DNA of 64,000 nt from Bacillota bacterium (lineage in GTDB: Bacteria; Bacillota; Clostridia; Lachnospirales; Lachnospiraceae). The number at the start of each line of letters is the position of its first letter. Position 1 is the first letter of the stretch. The position numbers were made by a program, and so were the translations under genes. The DNA lies in contig JAEWHR010000134.1 of NCBI GenBank assembly GCA_023387655.1, forward strand, positions 23,005 through 87,004, in the 5' to 3' direction. The notes beneath the pieces are model-generated. The model saw nothing but the letters and a program-made list of their open reading frames with translations. It did no database searches and was not told the origin of the DNA. This document shows positions 44,232 through 52,652 of the stretch, piece after piece.

Positions 44232-45404
44232 ATGAGCATAACAGTCGACGTCTCTTATAAGAGCCTTAATAAGAACCATGAGGAACTCTGTGGAGACAAA
44301 GTTGAGATTTTAAAAACAAAAGATTCTAATATCATCATACTAGCCGACGGAATGGGAAGCGGAGTAAAAGCAAATATTCTCGCTACTCTAACCTCTAAAA
44401 TTCTTGGAACCATGTTTTTAAATGGTGCTGGGATTGAAGAATGCGTACAAACCATTGTTAAAACCTTACCAGTATGTCAGGTTAGACAGGTTGCCTATTC
44501 TACTTTTAGTATTCTGCAAATCTTCGAATCCGGATATGCCTATTTAGTAGAATTTGATAACCCTGCATGCGTTTTTATTCGTAATGGTGCACTATTGACA
44601 GTGCCATATAAAGAACGTATGATAGAAGGTAAGTGCATTCGTGAATACCGCTTTGAGGTTGCCATAAATGACTGTTTTATTCTAATGAGTGATGGAGTAA
44701 TTCATGCAGGTGTTGGAAAGGCCCTAAATTTCGGCTGGACCTGGAATAATATGGCGGAATACTCTGTAAAGGCAACAAACTCAACTCTCTCCGCATCACG
44801 TTTGGCTTCTATCCTTAGCAAAGCCTGCGATGATTTGTATATGCAATCACCAGGTGATGACACTACAGTTGCGGTAGCCAGAGTCATAGACTCAAAACCA
44901 GTGCATTTGTTTACCGGCCCCCCATTAAATCCGGTAGATGATGAAACGGCGGTTCATGCATTCTTAGATGGTAATGCAAAACGAATCGTTAGCGGAGGTA
45001 CTTCGGCAAACATCGTAGCACGTGTGTTAGACCGTCCGATACACACTTCCATAAACTATACTGATCCTGATTTACCTCCAATTGCATATATTGAAGGCAT
45101 CGATCTAGTAACAGAAGGTGTATTAACACTAACACGTGCTCTAAAGCTTATGCGTGAATATGTAGAAGAAGAGGTAAATGAAGATTTCTTCTTAGAGCTA
45201 GATAAAGATAATGGCGGTTCTAAAATAGCCAAAATGATTATCGAAGAATGCACAGAGCTTCATCTTTTTGTTGGGCGTACCATGAACGAAGCGCATCAAA
45301 ACCCTAGTCTTCCTTTTGATTTAAGTATACGAATGAATCTTGTTACCCAGATTATTGATATTGTTCATAAGATGGGAAAGGAAGCTTTTGTGAAGTATTA
45401 TTAA
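44232..45404 (+). CDS. PP2C/SpoIIE-type serine/threonine phosphatase
   Basis: About 390 aa. Residues 1-220 form a PP2C-like domain with ADGMGSGVKANILATL, a metal-binding aspartate motif, MSDGVIHAG and GDDTTVAVARV. Residues about 240-390 are an extra domain with no family recognised. Such phosphatases remove phosphate from anti-anti-sigma or similar partners; no partner gene is in the window. I choose ATG 44232 (MSITVD) because GGAG lies five bases before it; ATG 44202 is the alternative. It sits between two hydrogenase genes. Confidence 0.85.
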   Translation: MSITVDVSYKSLNKNHEELCGDKVEILKTKDSNIIILADGMGSGVKANILATLTSKILGTMFLNGAGIEECVQTIVKTLPVCQVRQVAYSTFSILQIFESGYAYLVEFDNPACVFIRNGALLTVPYKERMIEGKCIREYRFEVAINDCFILMSDGVIHAGVGKALNFGWTWNNMAEYSVKATNSTLSASRLASILSKACDDLYMQSPGDDTTVAVARVIDSKPVHLFTGPPLNPVDDETAVHAFLDGNAKRIVSGGTSANIVARVLDRPIHTSINYTDPDLPPIAYIEGIDLVTEGVLTLTRALKLMREYVEEEVNEDFFLELDKDNGGSKIAKMIIEECTELHLFVGRTMNEAHQNPSLPFDLSIRMNLVTQIIDIVHKMGKEAFVKYY

Positions 45405-45449
45405 TTTATATGACCGCGAAAATCGGTCTGGAAAGGTAAGGAGTTACAT

Positions 45450-46904
45450 ATGCTACAAACAGATAATGACATCGGAACCATAAAACACGAAGTACTCTTT
45501 GAGGTTGCTAAACTAGCATTTCATAATGAATTAGCAGAGAAAGAAGAATCTCTCCCTTACGAGATGATACCAGGGCCACAAGCTAATTTTAGATGTTGCA
45601 TCTATAAAGAACGTGAAATTATCCGTCAAAGAATACGCCTAGCGCAAGGAAAATCCCCATCCTTAAGTCATGATAACAATAACATCGTACAGGTCATCTC
45701 CTCTGCATGCGAAGAATGCCCAATTACTCGATTTCTAGTAACGGACAACTGTCAAAAATGTATGGGAAAACGCTGTCAAAAAGCTTGTAATTTTCAAGCT
45801 ATTACAATGTCTCATGATCGCGCTCACATCGATCCATCCAAATGTAAGGAATGCGGAAAGTGTGCGACGGCTTGTCCATACAACGCAATTGCTGACTTAA
45901 AGCGCCCATGTAAGAAAAGTTGCCCAGTTGATGCAATCTCTATGGATGAGAACAATATTGTTGTCATCGATGAAGAAAAGTGTATCAACTGCGGACAATG
46001 CATTAAAAATTGTCCTTTTGGCGCTATCTCTGATCGCTCCTTTATGGTAGATGTCATTAATTTACTAAATTCAGACAGGCCAGTTTATGCAATGGTAGCA
46101 CCTGCTATCGAAGGTCAATTTGGTGCAAATGCTTCTACTGGTGTTATGACAGAAGCATTGAAACAGTTAGGATTTACTGGTGTTTATGAAGTTGCTCTTG
46201 GAGCAGACCTAGTTGCTGCTTCTGAGGCTGAAGAATGGGCGGAAGCTTATAAAGAAGGTATAAAGAAAACCACCTCTTGTTGCCCTGCCTTTGTAAATAT
46301 GATTAAGAAACACTACCCTACTCTAGTAGAACATATCTCTAGTACTATTTCACCTATGCAAGCAACTGCCAAATACGTGAAAGCTATTCATAAAGATGCT
46401 ATCACAGTCTTTATTGGACCTTGTATTGCAAAAAAAGGTGAAGTTCTTGATCATATCGCAGAAGGTGGCACCGATTACGCTCTAACCTTCGATGAATTAT
46501 ATGCCATGCTACATGCGAAAGAAATCAATCTTGCAACGATTGGAGAAACCATACAGCATGGTAGTATCTATGCAAAGAATTTTGCTGTAGCTGGTGGAGT
46601 TACTGCTTCCGTCGTAGAAGCCTTAAAAGAAAAAGGGATTGATGCTCCAATCAAAGTCGCTGGTTGTAACGGAGCAGCAGAATGTAAAAAAGCACTTATG
46701 CTTTTAAAAGTAGGAAAATTTCCTCAAGACTTTATGGAGGGTATGTGCTGTGAAGGTGGTTGCGTCAACGGCCCTGGAAGTATCTTAACTGGAAGATTCG
46801 CAGAACAAAATCGTGCGAAGTTATTAAGCACAGTAGACGACCGTAAAATTTATGATACCGTGGATTCCTGCCAGGAACTAGATATTCAAATGCACCGTCA
46901 CTAA
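45450..46904 (+). CDS. Stand-alone [FeFe] hydrogenase with four ferredoxin-type clusters
   Basis: 484 aa. Cys-rich region at about 85-190 with CEECPITRFLVTDNCQKCMGKRC, CKECGKCATACPYNAI, CKKSCPVDAI and CINCGQCIKNCPFGAI. The H-cluster domain (about 205-460) has TTSCCPAF, FIGPCIAKKGE and MCCEGGCVNGP, so all four cysteine ligands are present. No flavin or NAD site. The layout fits group B ferredoxin-dependent hydrogenases of Clostridia (family). GGAG before the ATG; a small GACCG/CGGTC hairpin lies just upstream (45412-45428). It ends at a strong terminator. Confidence 0.88.
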   Translation: MLQTDNDIGTIKHEVLFEVAKLAFHNELAEKEESLPYEMIPGPQANFRCCIYKEREIIRQRIRLAQGKSPSLSHDNNNIVQVISSACEECPITRFLVTDNCQKCMGKRCQKACNFQAITMSHDRAHIDPSKCKECGKCATACPYNAIADLKRPCKKSCPVDAISMDENNIVVIDEEKCINCGQCIKNCPFGAISDRSFMVDVINLLNSDRPVYAMVAPAIEGQFGANASTGVMTEALKQLGFTGVYEVALGADLVAASEAEEWAEAYKEGIKKTTSCCPAFVNMIKKHYPTLVEHISSTISPMQATAKYVKAIHKDAITVFIGPCIAKKGEVLDHIAEGGTDYALTFDELYAMLHAKEINLATIGETIQHGSIYAKNFAVAGGVTASVVEALKEKGIDAPIKVAGCNGAAECKKALMLLKVGKFPQDFMEGMCCEGGCVNGPGSILTGRFAEQNRAKLLSTVDDRKIYDTVDSCQELDIQMHRH

Positions 46905-46967
46905 TCCTTTTTTAAGAAGATATTTTATAGGTTTATAAAAAGTAGGTTAATAGATCAATTCTAAAAT

Positions 46968-47040
46968 AAAAGAGGCAAGTATTATGTTTTAGTAAGAAGC
47001 GATAAGCATCTTATAAACATATTATTTGCCTCTTTCTTTT
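46968..47040 (+). terminator. Terminator after the stand-alone hydrogenase gene
   Basis: AAAGAGGCAA (46969-46978) pairs with TTGCCTCTTT (47026-47035), with further stem toward the loop, then CTTTTTT. Confidence 0.85.
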
Positions 47041-47123
47041 TTGTTATATTATTGTCAATATATGGGTTTTCTAAGTTTTCCAAATAATTCTTTTATTTTG
47101 TATATTTTGTTATATTGTTTGTG

Positions 47124-47137
47124 AATTGTATACAATT
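47124..47137 (+). promoter_or_regulatory. 14-bp palindrome in the bifurcating hydrogenase leader
   Basis: AATTGTATACAATT is a perfect palindrome, of the GntR/FadR-like style, about 200 bases before the first ORF. No matching regulator gene is adjacent. Confidence 0.35.
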
Positions 47138-47234
47138 ATTGTGTGAATTCCCTGTATTATCATGATTATTTTATACATTTAATTTTATTATTCTTCTTGT
47201 ATTTGTTAGAGATCCATGATAACATAAGTTTTAG

Positions 47235-47252
47235 TTGATAATTTTTTATCAA
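47235..47252 (+). promoter_or_regulatory. Candidate Rex-type operator upstream of the NAD-linked hydrogenase operon
   Basis: TTGATAATTTTTTATCAA is an 18-base perfect palindrome with 7-4-7 geometry, the geometry of Rex sites. It differs from TTGTTAA-N4-TTAACAA at one symmetrical position. It lies 78 bases before the first ORF. It could also be a weak terminator stem. Confidence 0.45.
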
Positions 47253-47329
47253 TCTTTTATTTACCCATTGGATTAACCGGCAATAATATGCCGCTTTTTT
47301 AAAAAATGGATTGAGAAAGGAGTTACCTT

Positions 47330-47818
47330 ATGTTAGGGCAAGACGAAAAAGGGCTCATCGATAACATCCTCGTAGCCCATGACTATAACAAGTCACATGT
47401 AATTGCGATTATGCAAGAAGTGCAGAAAGTGTATCGCTATTTACCGGAGGAAGTACTTTGTTACATAGCGAAAGAGCTAAAGCTAAGCGAAGCAAAAATC
47501 TATGGAGTCGCAACCTTTTATGAAAACTTCTCCTTAGAGCCAAAAGGAACATATGTTATAAAGGTTTGTGACGGAACAGCTTGTCATGTTAGAAAATCAA
47601 TCCCTATTTTGGAGGAATTTCGTAAAGTACTTGGTGTTACAGAGAAGAATCCAACCACAGATGATATGATGTTTACAGTGGAAACAGTGTCCTGTCTTGG
47701 AGCTTGTGGCTTGGCACCAGTCTGCACCGTAAATGATGCTGTCCATGCTGCAATGACACCAGAAAAAGCAAAAGTGCTCATCCAACAGTTAAGAGAGGAG
47801 GCTCTCCATGTTGATTAA
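47330..47818 (+). CDS. hydC: Electron-bifurcating [FeFe] hydrogenase subunit HydC/HndA (NuoE-like)
   Basis: 162 aa thioredoxin-fold [2Fe-2S] subunit. N-terminal helical part (LIDNILVAHDYNKSHVIAIMQEVQKVYRYLPEEVLCYIAKEL) then VKVCDGTACHVRKS and CLGACGLAPVC, the C-x4-C plus C-x3-C pattern. Passes electrons between the flavoprotein and the hydrogenase. Overlaps the next gene by 11 bases. GGAG precedes the ATG. Confidence 0.93.
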   Translation: MLGQDEKGLIDNILVAHDYNKSHVIAIMQEVQKVYRYLPEEVLCYIAKELKLSEAKIYGVATFYENFSLEPKGTYVIKVCDGTACHVRKSIPILEEFRKVLGVTEKNPTTDDMMFTVETVSCLGACGLAPVCTVNDAVHAAMTPEKAKVLIQQLREEALHVD

Positions 47819-49694
47819 AAACAGAAAAGAATTAGACGCTCTGAGAGTCCGTTACCAGAATTCTCTTAACAGTCAATACAAGCAGATTCTGATTTGCGGT
47901 GGAACTGGTTGCGTGGCTGGAGGTTCCTTAAATATTTACGATCGCCTTCGACATCTTATAGAAGAGAATGGATTAGAATGTTCCATATCCTTAGAAGAAG
48001 AACCTCATGAATCCGTAGGTCTTAAAAAAAGTGGATGCCATGGTTTTTGTGAAATGGGACCTTTACTTCGTATTGAACCTGCTGGAATTCTTTATATCAA
48101 GGTGAAAATAGAAGATTGTGAAGAGATCGTTGAAAAGAGCATACTAAAAGACGAAGTAATAGAAAGACTTATATATAAAGATAGCGAGGGTAAACCTTAT
48201 CCAAAGCAAGAAGAAATACCTTTCTATAAACAGCAGACACGTATCGCTCTAGAACACTGTGGACATATCAATGCAGAATCAATCAACGAGTACATAGCCA
48301 TGGGAGGTTATCAAGCCGTAGCCAAGGCACTCTATGATATGACCCCGGAATCTATCGTAGATGAGATCACTAACTCCTTTCTACGAGGCCGTGGGGGCGG
48401 CGGGTTCCCTACTGGAAAGAAGTGGGCACAAGTACTTCGTCAAACGGAAGAATCGAAGTATGTAGTTTGTAATGGTGACGAAGGTGATCCAGGTGCTTTT
48501 ATGGACCGTAGCATGATGGAGGGTGATCCTCATCGTATGATAGAAGGTATGCTTATCGCAGGAATAGCAACAAAAGCACATCATGGTTATATTTATGTCC
48601 GTGCAGAGTATCCTCTTGCGATACATCGTTTAGAAATAGCAATGGAGCAAGCAACAAATCTTGGATTGCTTGGTGATAATATTTTAGGTTCTGGCTTTTC
48701 CTTTGATCTTAAAATCAGTCAAGGTGCAGGTGCCTTCGTTTGTGGAGAAGGCTCTGCTTTAACTGCTTCCATCGAAGGTAATCGTGGTATGCCAAGGGTA
48801 AAGCCACCTAGAACTGTTGAAAAAGGATTGTTTGAGAAACCAACCGTTTTAAATAATGTGGAAACTTTTTGTAATGTACCTTCTATTATCTTAAAGGGTG
48901 CAGACTGGTATAAAACTTATGGTCCAGAAAAGAATCATGGAACGAAAGCATTTGCTTTAACAGGTAATGTTATGAATACCGGTTTAATTGAAGTACCAAT
49001 GGGAACTACCCTTCGTAAAGTTATCTATGACATCGGTGGTGGTGTAAAGGGCGGTGACTTTAAAGCAGTACAAATTGGTGGACCATCCGGTGGATGTCTT
49101 GTTTTAAATGCAGAGAATAACCATCTTGATATGCCACTGGACTTTGATTCTTTGAAAAAAGTTGGGGCTATGATAGGTTCCGGTGGTCTTGTTATTATGA
49201 ATGATAAGAGTTGTATGGTGGAAGTAGCTCGATTCTTTATGAATTTTACCCAGAACGAATCCTGCGGAAAATGTGTTCCTTGCCGTGAAGGTACCAAACG
49301 AATGTTAGAACTATTAACTGATATTGTTGAGGGAAGAGGAACTCTAGAACATATTGATATGTTAGAGGAATTAGCGGATACCATCTCTGCTACTGCTCTT
49401 TGTGGTCTAGGTAAAACTGCTGCATTTCCTGTTATCTCAACAATTAAATATTTTAGAGATGAGTATATCGCCCATGCCGTTGATAAAAAATGTCCTGCAG
49501 GTCAGTGCAAAGATTTATTGACCTTAAAAATTATTCCTAACCTTTGTAAAGGATGTACCAAGTGTGCTAGATTATGCCCAGTCGCAGCAATAACTGGTGA
49601 AGTTAAGAAGGAACATAGTATTGATACAAAAAAATGTATCAAGTGTGGTGCTTGCATCGATAGTTGTAATTTTAAAGCAATTACCTGGGAATAG
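47808..49694 (+). CDS. hydB: Electron-bifurcating [FeFe] hydrogenase subunit HydB/HndC (NuoF-like flavoprotein)
   Basis: 628 aa. An N-terminal thioredoxin-like [2Fe-2S] domain (CGGTGCVAGGS; CHGFCEMGP), an NADH/FMN domain with FLRGRGGGGFPTGKKW and NGDEGDPGAFMDR near 205-235, a [4Fe-4S] site (CGKCVPCREGTKRM) near 485, and two C-terminal ferredoxin motifs (CKGCTKCARLCP; CIKCGACIDSCN). This is the full set of the bifurcating HydB/HndC family, which couples NAD(P)H, ferredoxin and H2. NAD rather than NADP is the usual partner in Clostridia, but not proved here. Confidence 0.95.
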   Translation: MLIKNRKELDALRVRYQNSLNSQYKQILICGGTGCVAGGSLNIYDRLRHLIEENGLECSISLEEEPHESVGLKKSGCHGFCEMGPLLRIEPAGILYIKVKIEDCEEIVEKSILKDEVIERLIYKDSEGKPYPKQEEIPFYKQQTRIALEHCGHINAESINEYIAMGGYQAVAKALYDMTPESIVDEITNSFLRGRGGGGFPTGKKWAQVLRQTEESKYVVCNGDEGDPGAFMDRSMMEGDPHRMIEGMLIAGIATKAHHGYIYVRAEYPLAIHRLEIAMEQATNLGLLGDNILGSGFSFDLKISQGAGAFVCGEGSALTASIEGNRGMPRVKPPRTVEKGLFEKPTVLNNVETFCNVPSIILKGADWYKTYGPEKNHGTKAFALTGNVMNTGLIEVPMGTTLRKVIYDIGGGVKGGDFKAVQIGGPSGGCLVLNAENNHLDMPLDFDSLKKVGAMIGSGGLVIMNDKSCMVEVARFFMNFTQNESCGKCVPCREGTKRMLELLTDIVEGRGTLEHIDMLEELADTISATALCGLGKTAAFPVISTIKYFRDEYIAHAVDKKCPAGQCKDLLTLKIIPNLCKGCTKCARLCPVAAITGEVKKEHSIDTKKCIKCGACIDSCNFKAITWE

Positions 49695-49711
49695 AAGAAA
49701 GGAGAACAACG

Positions 49712-51412
49712 ATGGCAAAATATATGATTATTGATGGCAACCGTGTGGAATTTAACGATGAGCCTAATATCCTTGCTTTAGTTCGTAAAGCAGGAATCGA
49801 TCTTCCTACTTTCTGTTACTATTCTGATTTATCCATCTATGGTGCTTGCAGAATGTGTGTCGTAGAAGATCAGTGGGGTGGCATTATTGCCTCCTGCTCC
49901 ACTCCTCCAAAGGATAAAATGGAGGTTAAAACAAATACGCCAAAGCTACATCAACATAGGAAGATGATATTAGAATTATTACTTGCTGCACATTGTAGAG
50001 ACTGTACTGTTTGTGACAAAAACGGAAAATGTCGTCTTCAAGAGTTAGCACATCGATTCGGAATAAAATCCGTTCGTTTTGAGAATAAGACCGAGGATAT
50101 GGAGCTTGACACCTCTTCAACCTCAATTATTCGTGACCCAGGGAAGTGTATTCTCTGTGGGGACTGCGTTAGAATGTGTCATGAAATACAGAATGTAGGG
50201 GCTATTGACTTTGCTCACCGCGGTGCTAAAATGATAGTAAGTCCTGCATTTAATAAAAAAATAGCAGAAACCAATTGTGTAAACTGTGGACAATGTGCTG
50301 CTGTTTGTCCTACCGCTGCGATTACTGTAAAATCAGATTTAAAGGAAGTATGGAAGGCTATCTACAACCCTAAGAAACGTGTTGTTGTTCAAGTTGCTCC
50401 AGCAGTTCGTGTAGCTCTTGGAGAAGAGTTCCATATGAAAGCCGGCGAGAATGTGATTGGTAAAATTGTGGCTGCACTTCGTAGATTAGGCTTCGATGCA
50501 ATTTTTGATACCTCGGTTGGAGCTGATTTAACTATTATGGAGGAATCGAAGGAGCTATTAAAGAAACTTGAATCCGGAGATAGCAAATATCCACTCTTTA
50601 CCTCTTGCTGCCCTGGGTGGATCCGCTATGCAGAAACACAGCATAAAGAATTACTACCATACATATCAACCTGCAAATCTCCAATGGAGATGTTTGGTGC
50701 AGTTATTAAAGAACACTTTAAGGGACTTGATTCTTCAGAAGGTGTTGAGACGATTTCTGTAGCAATCATGCCATGTACTGCAAAGAAGTACGAAGCTTCC
50801 CGAGATGAATTTAAGCGGAACAACGTACCTGATGTAGACTACGTAATCACAACCATAGAGCTTGTAAAGATGATCAAAGAAATTGGCATTCAGTTTGATG
50901 AATTAGAACCAGAAGCTCCAGATATGCCATTCTCTTTATACTCCGGTGCAGGTGTTATCTTTGGTGTTACCGGTGGTGTTACAGAAGCTGCTGTCCGCCG
51001 TGTTGTGGCTGATAAAAGTCCAAAAGCTCTAAAAGATATTGAATTCTTAGGTCTGCGTGGCATGGAGGGAGTTAAGGTTTGTGAACTCTCTATGGAGGAA
51101 AGAAGTATCCGCATCGGTGTTGTTAGCGGTTTAGCAAATGCAGAAGCATTAATTGAAAAGATTGAAAGCGGTGTAGAACATTTTGATTTTGTTGAAGTAA
51201 TGGCATGCCCTGGTGGTTGTATCGCCGGCGCTGGCCAGCCATTTAGCCACAAAGAAGAGAAAAATGCTCGTGCTAGCGGAATGTATAAAGCTGATAAGGT
51301 TTCTCAGATTAAGAGATGTGAAGAAAATCCTCTGATGCTCTCACTATACAACGGCTTGTTAAAACACCGTACTCACGAACTGCTCCACGTATCCTATCTA
51401 AAGGAAGACTAA
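49712..51412 (+). CDS. hydA: Catalytic [FeFe] hydrogenase subunit HydA/HndD
   Basis: 566 aa group A enzyme. N-terminal [2Fe-2S] (YSDLSIYGACRMCVVED...CSTPP), a His/Cys cluster (HCRDCTVCDKNGKC), two ferredoxin motifs (CILCGDCVRMC; CVNCGQCAAVC), the H-cluster domain with FTSCCPGW, MPCTAKKYEA and MACPGGCIAGAGQP, and a C-terminal small-subunit-like tail. Catalyses H2 evolution or oxidation. Follows hydB by 17 bases. No hydE, hydF or hydG maturation gene lies in the window. Confidence 0.96.
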   Translation: MAKYMIIDGNRVEFNDEPNILALVRKAGIDLPTFCYYSDLSIYGACRMCVVEDQWGGIIASCSTPPKDKMEVKTNTPKLHQHRKMILELLLAAHCRDCTVCDKNGKCRLQELAHRFGIKSVRFENKTEDMELDTSSTSIIRDPGKCILCGDCVRMCHEIQNVGAIDFAHRGAKMIVSPAFNKKIAETNCVNCGQCAAVCPTAAITVKSDLKEVWKAIYNPKKRVVVQVAPAVRVALGEEFHMKAGENVIGKIVAALRRLGFDAIFDTSVGADLTIMEESKELLKKLESGDSKYPLFTSCCPGWIRYAETQHKELLPYISTCKSPMEMFGAVIKEHFKGLDSSEGVETISVAIMPCTAKKYEASRDEFKRNNVPDVDYVITTIELVKMIKEIGIQFDELEPEAPDMPFSLYSGAGVIFGVTGGVTEAAVRRVVADKSPKALKDIEFLGLRGMEGVKVCELSMEERSIRIGVVSGLANAEALIEKIESGVEHFDFVEVMACPGGCIAGAGQPFSHKEEKNARASGMYKADKVSQIKRCEENPLMLSLYNGLLKHRTHELLHVSYLKED

Positions 51413-51434
51413 ACTTCCAGAAATGAGGTATTCT

Positions 51435-51695
51435 ATGCTGATTAACATTTGTATTGGCAGTGCCTGCCATATAAAAGGTTCCTACAACGTGATAACCGCA
51501 ATGCAGCAACTCATGGAAGAAGACAGCAATGGCTCGCTAATTGAATTAAAATCCGTGTTTTGTCTTGGCCATTGTCAGTCCGGCGTTTCTGTCCAGATTG
51601 ACGATGAACCTACAATTTACAGTGTTACCAAAGATTCCGTCAAGGATTTTTACTATAATACTGTTGTCCCTAAGTTAAAGGGAGAAGTATTATAA
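51435..51695 (+). CDS. Small thioredoxin-like [2Fe-2S] ferredoxin (paralogue)
   Basis: About 86 aa with ICIGSACHIKGS and FCLGHCQSGVS, again C-x4-C and C-x3-C. Close to the product of 42211-42453 in the first 15 residues. I prefer ATG 51435 with GAGG six bases before it; the frame also opens at ATG 51423 within the ribosome site. Last gene of the bifurcating hydrogenase run. Confidence 0.83.
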   Translation: MLINICIGSACHIKGSYNVITAMQQLMEEDSNGSLIELKSVFCLGHCQSGVSVQIDDEPTIYSVTKDSVKDFYYNTVVPKLKGEVL

Positions 51696-51779
51696 GACGA
51701 AACATGTAGCATTCCTCGCATTTATCGCCATTTGTACCTTAGATGGTGAGGTGCTTATGTATATTAATCTATAATCAAG

Positions 51780-51826
51780 ACCCTTCCTAAATATTCTTGA
51801 TCATTGAATATTTAGGAGGGGTTTTT
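51780..51826 (+). terminator. Terminator of the hydrogenase operon
   Basis: CCCTTCCTAAATATTC pairs with GAATATTTAGGAGGGG around TTGATCATT (one bulge-like mismatch) and is followed by TTTTT. Confidence 0.88.
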
Positions 51827-51916
51827 ATTGTATGACAACGTTTTATATTGTAAATAGAAGGACAAAAGTTATGAAATAACAATGAAGCAATAAAGGAGAT
51901 AACACAGAAAATTCAG

Positions 51917-51946
51917 TTGTCGAATAATTCCAAAAAATGTTATAAT
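51917..51946 (+). promoter_or_regulatory. Promoter of the two-component system
   Basis: TTGTCG, 18-base spacer, TATAAT (51941-51946), about 30 bases before the GGAGG site. Confidence 0.6.
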
Positions 51947-51986
51947 AAAGAATACATAAAACAATCAAGAGACGCGGAGGTTTAAA

Positions 51987-52652
51987 ATGGCACAAATTCT
52001 TGTAGTAGAAGATAACTCTGATTATCGGGAACTGCTCCAGAATTTTTTGGAGAGCTCTGATTATATAGTAACTGTAGCCAGTAATGGGGTCGAAGCACTG
52101 GATCTAGCTAAAAAGCACAAATTTGATTTGATCTTACTTGATTTGATGCTTCCAAAAATTGATGGCTTTGGTGTGTGTGAAATGATTCGAAAGGACTCGA
52201 ATGTACCGATAATTATGCTTACTGCACTAGATAGCGAAGCACACCAAGTTCACGGATTTGATTTACGCATTGATGACTATATTACAAAGCCTGTATCGAT
52301 GCAAATTCTTCTTCACAAAGTAGCAGCTATTTTGAGGAGAACATTAATTTTGAATTCCAATCATATAACCTACCGAAATATATCTCTTGATTTAAAAGGT
52401 CATACCGTCTTCATTGCAGGAAATGCTGTTGATTTTACGTTACGAGAATTTGAAATCCTGCTAGAACTTATGCGTACGCCTGGTGAAGTTGTTGCTAGAA
52501 AAACACTTCTTTCAAAATTATGGGACTACAATTTCTATGGTGATACTCGTATTGTTGATACCCATATCAAAAATATTCGTAGAAAATTAGGAGCTGATGA
52601 TTACATTGAGACCATTCGTGGATTGGGCTATAAATTACAAAAAGCGGATTAA
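51987..52652 (+). CDS. OmpR/PhoB-family response regulator
   Basis: 221 aa. Receiver domain (1-115) with acidic VVEDNSDY, phospho-acceptor D in LILLDLMLPKIDG, T in IIMLTA and K in DYITKPVS; winged helix (about 125-220) ending TRIVDTHIKNIRRKLGADDYIETIRGLGYKL. It overlaps the kinase reading frame. A regulator of the downstream ABC exporter is likely by position. Confidence 0.94.
   Translation: MAQILVVEDNSDYRELLQNFLESSDYIVTVASNGVEALDLAKKHKFDLILLDLMLPKIDGFGVCEMIRKDSNVPIIMLTALDSEAHQVHGFDLRIDDYITKPVSMQILLHKVAAILRRTLILNSNHITYRNISLDLKGHTVFIAGNAVDFTLREFEILLELMRTPGEVVARKTLLSKLWDYNFYGDTRIVDTHIKNIRRKLGADDYIETIRGLGYKLQKAD

Noticed and set aside
49025..51252. Several minus-strand ORFs of 60-120 codons opposite hydB and hydA
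   Set aside because: Proline- and serine-rich shadows of conserved Cys/Gly-rich coding sequence.
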